Source: Aculops lycopersici (Eukaryota > Arthropoda > Arachnida > Trombidiformes > Eriophyidae). Taken from it: DNA of 64,000 nt. The notes below the pieces were generated by a model. The model was not told the DNA's origin. It did not search any database and worked only from the letters and a program-made list of their open reading frames with translations. The translations under genes and the position numbers were made by a program. How positions within the stretch are numbered: the stretch's first letter is position 1; every line of letters starts with the position of its first letter. The stretch lies in the NCBI GenBank assembly GCA_015350385.1, contig WNKI01000001.1:2830739-2894738 (forward strand). The letters run 5' to 3'. Positions 59,665 to 64,000 of this stretch are shown here, piece by piece.

Positions 59665-60729
59665 TTAGTTCTTTTTAGTTGTTGGTGATGTGGGTGTTTT
59701 GGAGGTCAATATCAGATCATCTGGTGACAATTCTTGTATAGGCTCTCGCCAGTAGATAAATTGACTATACTCGGTTGATGTGGATTTTGAATTCAAAGGT
59801 GGGAACATCTGGTCTACAACGTCACTGAGATTTGTATAAGACGACTTGTAAGTGTGTGATAATTCTAGCCTTAGGATTCCATCATGATTGATAGTGAATA
59901 CTTTCGTTCTTGGAATATCGACCGCTTGATAGGCAACAACATCATTGACCTTGTTACCAAATCCAGCGACGAATGGATTCGTTGGAAATAAGCTCTTAAT
60001 TTCGTTTAAACATTCTATTTTGAACACTTCAGGTTTTTTCTCAATCACTTCTCTATGGAATGCATATAAGAGGGAGGTTGGTGATAATAATAATGGACCA
60101 TCGGGTAAACAGGATGAATCTTGTCGGACGCTTCTCAAATAATCCCTAGTTGATCTTGATTGGCCAATAGCTCTAGCTGATAAATACAAAAATTTGTAAC
60201 CATTCTCATAGATTTTTGTATACAATGGCGCCACACCCGTCTGAGCCCAATCCTTGCCAACGTAGGGTAGTAATTGACCGAGGACGTCTGATTTAGTTAT
60301 AGTGCCATCGATATCTGAAACAACTATTTTGTCATCATAGTGCCACAAGTATATATTACACATGCAACGGGCGGTTCCCTGATATGCTGTAGTAACACTA
60401 AATATGGCCTCATTTAGGCCGTCATTTAAATTTAAACTTGCCAACTGTTCTGAATTCAATCTTAAATAGCCAACAAATAAACCCTCGCCATTTTCACCCA
60501 ATTCCATCCGAATATCAATCGGCTGTCCATTGATTTCAATATCAACAACCTTTTCTTTTGACCTTAAAACACCCAATTTACCAAATCTAACATGAAATGG
60601 CGAACAAAGGAAGGATTCATCCTTCTGCTTAACCACCAAGACATCTATCGCTCCAGTTAGAGTAGCTGAGTTAATATCGTTGTAAAATTCTTTAAAATTT
60701 GTTATTATCTTACCGACGTAATAGTTCAT
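59665..60729 (-). CDS. Mini-lipin: N-Lip fused directly to C-Lip phosphatase
   Basis: Intronless, 354 residues, Met at 60729. Residues 1-86 are the N-Lip domain (MNYYVGKIITNFKEFYND, CSPFHVRFGKLGVLRSKEKV, VDIEINGQPIDI). From residue 89 the sequence is the C-Lip/HAD domain: LNSEQLASLNL, SVTTAYQGTARC, catalytic DIDGT at 139-143, an LGQLLP motif in the LxxIL position, NGYKFLYLSARAIGQ, GPLLLSP and HREVIEKKPEVFK. Lipins are Mg-dependent phosphatidate phosphatases that make diacylglycerol on ER membranes, and some also act as nuclear coregulators. Animal lipins are usually 800-1000 residues; here the whole serine-rich middle with its nuclear localisation and phosphorylation sites is missing. The frame is intact and catalytic residues are kept, so it is probably functional. 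A full-length lipin elsewhere in the genome cannot be excluded. Confidence 0.9.
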   Translation of the reverse strand: MNYYVGKIITNFKEFYNDINSATLTGAIDVLVVKQKDESFLCSPFHVRFGKLGVLRSKEKVVDIEINGQPIDIRMELGENGEGLFVGYLRLNSEQLASLNLNDGLNEAIFSVTTAYQGTARCMCNIYLWHYDDKIVVSDIDGTITKSDVLGQLLPYVGKDWAQTGVAPLYTKIYENGYKFLYLSARAIGQSRSTRDYLRSVRQDSSCLPDGPLLLSPTSLLYAFHREVIEKKPEVFKIECLNEIKSLFPTNPFVAGFGNKVNDVVAYQAVDIPRTKVFTINHDGILRLELSHTYKSSYTNLSDVVDQMFPPLNSKSTSTEYSQFIYWREPIQELSPDDLILTSKTPTSPTTKKN

Positions 60730-62079
60730 GGCTTTATGATGGAATATAACCAATTATACATGTATGAGATAATGTTTCGATAAATGATAACTTGGTTTTC
60801 TTTTCTTCATGGGGAATAAGAATTGTATTGTAGGATTTAGAGAAAGAGAGAGAAAGAGGGGGCGAGAGTGTGTGTGTAAAGTTGCTGCTGTTGCTGCTTC
60901 CTAATGTTGTTGTTGTTGCTTACTTGCTTGCTGATCGGACTCGACTCATCGGCCAATAGCACGGACGCTTGAGGACTAATGGGAAAATTACAGGGGTGTT
61001 CAAGACAGCACGCCAAAACAAACCAGCAGCAGCGCCGCTTGTGGCGACTTGGATGACTAGAATTTGCGCACTATCTCAATGGAGAGAGTCTAAGGCTAAG
61101 GGTTTGTTGTTTTCTCTGTCTACTTAATAAGTAGTACCTATAGAGTTTTCGTTGTTTTCTCGTGTAGAATGTACACAGACCAAAATTTATTATGGCCACC
61201 ACTACCACCAGCACAACTAGGTAAATATCAGCAATGCTACCACTGTTACTGCACCCTTGCTATGGGATTTTGCTATGGGAGCGGCAATGTTATTCTCTCG
61301 ATTCAAAATTACAATGCAAGAGCTTTGCAAACACAACAACATGAAAACTCATAGAAACTCAATTGACAAAATAAGTTTGTCTGCGTTATATTTCGAGTTG
61401 GTGTTGCCTTCTCAAGCTTGTAGCGCAAAGTCCAAGACGAAACATGTAGTGACGACAAGCTAGTGTCCAGTTTGGGCATTGCGGGTTCGAGTGACCGAAG
61501 AGTTGACACGCCCAGACAGTCCGGGTCCACCAGCAAGCGAACGATCATATTCGGACAAGAGAGGGTTAAATAGGAAAGCGCGGTACCGGACTGCTCGCTG
61601 GTCTCTCATTTGCAATCCTGTTTTGGGCGTTTAACATGTCGCACCCGCAAGAAGTGGCAATGGGAAATCTTATGCAACATCGCATCTGGTGGCGAAAATA
61701 AACGTTTCAAAAACACAGACTCATTGGCGGCTTTTTGAGTGAGTGAGCGAACGCGTTTGTTCGTTCACTCGCTCGCTCATTCGCTGTTTTCTGAATGCAA
61801 TGAATGTGTGTGAGTTTCGGTGGTGCCTCTATCTCTGTGTACAACACAAGCAAAAACACCACACAACCGCTGCTGCTGCTGCTTCTGATACCGCCATTAG
61901 CCATCGCCAACGAGAAAACCGCTTGAATTAGGAAGTGAGAGATTTGGATACGATGATGATGAAAATCTATTAGTTTTTGTTGATCTTATATCAATGACAT
62001 CATATCTATATATATATCAGTATAATTATATATTTGTAACTCTATGTTGTGCTATATTATATAATTCAACTCTATCATA
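60730..62079. promoter_or_regulatory. Divergent lipin/GCP3 upstream region
   Basis: 1.35 kb between two outward-facing start codons; no gene recognised. It includes a GA-rich patch (60840-60870), a near-palindromic GTGAGCGAAC/GTTCGTTCAC pair near 61747-61772, and AT-rich sequence with TATATATATA near 62010 just before the GCP3 start. Confidence 0.55.
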
Positions 62080-64000
62080 ATGAATAATTACATGAGAGAA
62101 TATGACCTCATACGTCATCTTCTCGTTGCCTTACAGGGGATTGATGGAAAGATCATCTCACGAAATGCTGATGGGTTGTTCTTAATTAATCGTGATTATA
62201 TTGGAATGATAGATCCGCCTCAGAAGATGCTTGTTGAGAAACTATGCAATCTTGGCTGGCTTGTAAATCAAATCAAGAATTATATAAACACCATAAACAA
62301 AGATCCCAACCAGGGGAAGGTCAGCAAATGTTTAGCAGTGGCACTTAGTAATGAGTTACATGATTATTATCACATGGTCACACAAATAGAGCAAAATCTT
62401 CAAAAGAGTGCAAGCCAAGATATTGGGAGAACGAGAGCATCGACACCAACTAGTGATATCTATGGTGTTGCCGGCGTCGAAAATCGGCCACCAGTTAGGC
62501 CCTCAGCAACCTATGAATCACTTCACACGGCCATACCTGCAAACGGTTACAATAATGGACACCACCACCATCATCACCAACAAGCAAACTCAGACGATGG
62601 TTTCGGTTCCAGTCCAACGATACCCACAGTGACGCTGCACCTAATTCACTATTGGACACTGGACCACTATTTCAAACTCAAGATTTTGGTCCATCTAATA
62701 CATTGTTGCAAAGCGGAGCGTGGGGGTCATTTGGCAAAAATTGTATATAGAATGATGCAAAATGGTGACCCACAAATTAAAGAAATCATCAAAAGAGTAC
62801 TCAGTCATGTTGTGTTGCCCCTGAGGCATATGCTAAGTCAGTGGATATTCCATGGTGAAATCCAAGACCCTTATGACGAATTCTTCATCTGCCTGGAAGA
62901 TTCGATGCCAGAAAATCTAAACTCTTCCATAACGATGATGTCTCTTCAGAGCTCGACACCCAAACATAAAAACAGTAACAACCACCAAGCTAATAACAAC
63001 CACACCCAAATCCAAGCCTCAGACAACACTTTCAACTTAACCTCATTAGCATTAGATATCAATAACAAGCAAATACAAACACAACTGCAACCCCACCATC
63101 GGAGTCTCCTTCTCCCTATGTCCTCATCCTTGAGTTCCTTATCCTCTGCATCAGTAGAAGAGAAACACTATATCATCAATGACAACATGATGCCAGGATT
63201 CATCTCAAGACAACAGGCAAACAAGATACTAGCCACAGGCAAAGCTGTCCACTTGTTGAAAAAAGTATGCTCTGGCTCCGTCGCGAATTCAGTGCCGGGC
63301 TATGATGATCTCAAGAAATCCTTTGAATCTACAAATATCGAGGCTTTATTCCGTTCTAGAGGATTATCGAACTATGGCGAAGAGAATGAATTTGAACACC
63401 TACTCAATACAGCTCACAAGGAGGTGAGTCAAAAAGCTTTAGAACTATTATTTGGAAACTTCAAGTTACGAAGTCATTTCCGTGGATTGAGGCAATACCT
63501 GCTTTTGGGTCAGGGTGATTTCATTCGTCATCTTATGGACTTGCTAAAGCACGAGTTAGACAAGCCGGCCTCCGAGTGTAGGTTTCACAATATTTTATCT
63601 GTGCTAGAAAGTGCCATGCATTCTACCAATGCACAATTCGAAGATCCTGATGTCAAGAATCGACTCGACTGTAAGCTACTAGATGTTCCATCGCCCAATG
63701 CAACAGGTTGGGATATATTTACGCTGATTTATAAAGTTGATGGTCCAATAAGCACAGTGTTTACAGAAGAGAAAATTCGCGATTATATAGATATATTTAG
63801 ACAATTATGGAGAACAAAACGTGTTGAGCATGTACTAACCTCGTTATGGTCGGAGCAGATGTTACGAACCAAGGATGCCAACTCCGAATCACCTGAATTA
63901 CGTCCTGTTTTACACGAAGCAAATGTACTATTACAAGGGATGATACATTTCATACAACACCATCAAAATTACATCATGTTCGAGGTGGTCGAATGCTCTT
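62080..64000 (+). CDS. Tubgcp3: Gamma-tubulin complex component 3 (partial, 3' end outside)
   Basis: Open frame from the ATG at 62080 to the window edge, 640 residues without a stop. It follows GCP3/Dgrip91: LLVALQGIDGKII near the start, then TLDHYFKLKILVHLIHCCKA, ERGGHLAKIVYRMMQNGDPQ, WIFHGEIQDPYDEFFI, the signature RQYLLLGQGDFIRHLMDLLK, HNILSVLESAMHSTNAQFED, TGWDIFTLIYKVDGPISTVF and HFIQHHQNYIMFEVVECS at the edge. GCP3 is a core subunit of the gamma-tubulin small complex, which nucleates microtubules at centrosomes and spindles. The remaining GRIP2 part must lie beyond 64000. A TAA at 62062 is in frame upstream and no AG acceptor lies between it and the ATG, so the protein seems to start about 240 residues later than human GCP3. 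Two low-complexity linkers (near 62420-62640 and 62930-63170) interrupt the GRIP1 region. Confidence 0.92.
   Translation, partial: MNNYMREYDLIRHLLVALQGIDGKIISRNADGLFLINRDYIGMIDPPQKMLVEKLCNLGWLVNQIKNYINTINKDPNQGKVSKCLAVALSNELHDYYHMVTQIEQNLQKSASQDIGRTRASTPTSDIYGVAGVENRPPVRPSATYESLHTAIPANGYNNGHHHHHHQQANSDDGFGSSPTIPTVTLHLIHYWTLDHYFKLKILVHLIHCCKAERGGHLAKIVYRMMQNGDPQIKEIIKRVLSHVVLPLRHMLSQWIFHGEIQDPYDEFFICLEDSMPENLNSSITMMSLQSSTPKHKNSNNHQANNNHTQIQASDNTFNLTSLALDINNKQIQTQLQPHHRSLLLPMSSSLSSLSSASVEEKHYIINDNMMPGFISRQQANKILATGKAVHLLKKVCSGSVANSVPGYDDLKKSFESTNIEALFRSRGLSNYGEENEFEHLLNTAHKEVSQKALELLFGNFKLRSHFRGLRQYLLLGQGDFIRHLMDLLKHELDKPASECRFHNILSVLESAMHSTNAQFEDPDVKNRLDCKLLDVPSPNATGWDIFTLIYKVDGPISTVFTEEKIRDYIDIFRQLWRTKRVEHVLTSLWSEQMLRTKDANSESPELRPVLHEANVLLQGMIHFIQHHQNYIMFEVVECS

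Noticed and set aside
61470..61500. GGGTTCGAGTGACC, tRNA T-arm-like sequence
   Set aside because: The T stem does not pair properly and no anticodon or acceptor arm fits around it.
62408..62632. 74-codon frame starting near 62408
   Set aside because: It lies out of frame inside the GCP3 coding sequence, which is strongly supported on both sides.
1..64000. CRISPR arrays, bacterial operons or viral genes
   Set aside because: Direct repeats are all simple microsatellites or minisatellites, genes have eukaryotic introns and no viral or transposase proteins were recognised.

Overview
The window is nuclear DNA from an animal, most likely an arthropod. It has GT-AG introns, UTRs, glutamine/asparagine-rich coding repeats, and arthropod gene families: an E74-type ETS factor, Dscam, a short tick-like ADAMTS and gawky/GW182. 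The closely packed housekeeping genes have no introns, and one 7.9-kb gene is a single exon. That pattern would fit an intron-poor acariform mite, but the species assignment is inference. Two assembly gaps (17838-17854 onward to 18354, and 40717-40883) each touch a GA/CT microsatellite.

Layout. 1-6384 (+) holds an E74-like ETS factor in two coding exons around a 2.9-kb intron. 7508-38369 (+) holds a Dscam-family adhesion receptor: a signal-peptide exon, an Ig1 exon and one 7.4-kb exon for the rest, with introns of 13.4 and 9.4 kb. The minus-strand ADAMTS gene (40092-38377) ends 7 bases from the Dscam stop. Then come Tom40 (-), Taf10 (+), Echs1 (-), a truncated GW182/gawky-like gene (+), a NACHT/WD-repeat gene of the NWD family (+), a strikingly short lipin (-) and the 5' part of the gamma-tubulin complex component 3 gene (+), which runs off the window.

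Genes do not form operons. They sit as head-to-head pairs (Tom40/Taf10, Echs1/GW182-like, lipin/GCP3) and tail-to-tail pairs (Dscam/ADAMTS, Taf10/Echs1, NWD/lipin). They cover development and wiring (E74, Dscam), transcription (TAF10), post-transcriptional control (GW182-like), mitochondria (Tom40, ECHS1), lipid metabolism (lipin), microtubule nucleation (GCP3) and a possible STAND-type sensor (NWD).

Most notable observations: (1) Taf10 and the GW182-like gene, 4 kb apart, share a homologous N-terminal leader, so one looks like a local chimera; (2) the GW182-like protein has a duplicated PAM2-like module and ends before the RRM and silencing region; (3) the lipin joins N-Lip directly to C-Lip in 354 residues; (4) the Dscam appears to lack the FN3-FN4-Ig10 block; (5) GCP3 appears to start without its N-terminal helical domain. 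Several genes therefore look trimmed to their core domains. The large Dscam introns carry a dispersed CCTAGCGAC word, partly in hairpins, and many ETS-type CCGGAAG sites.
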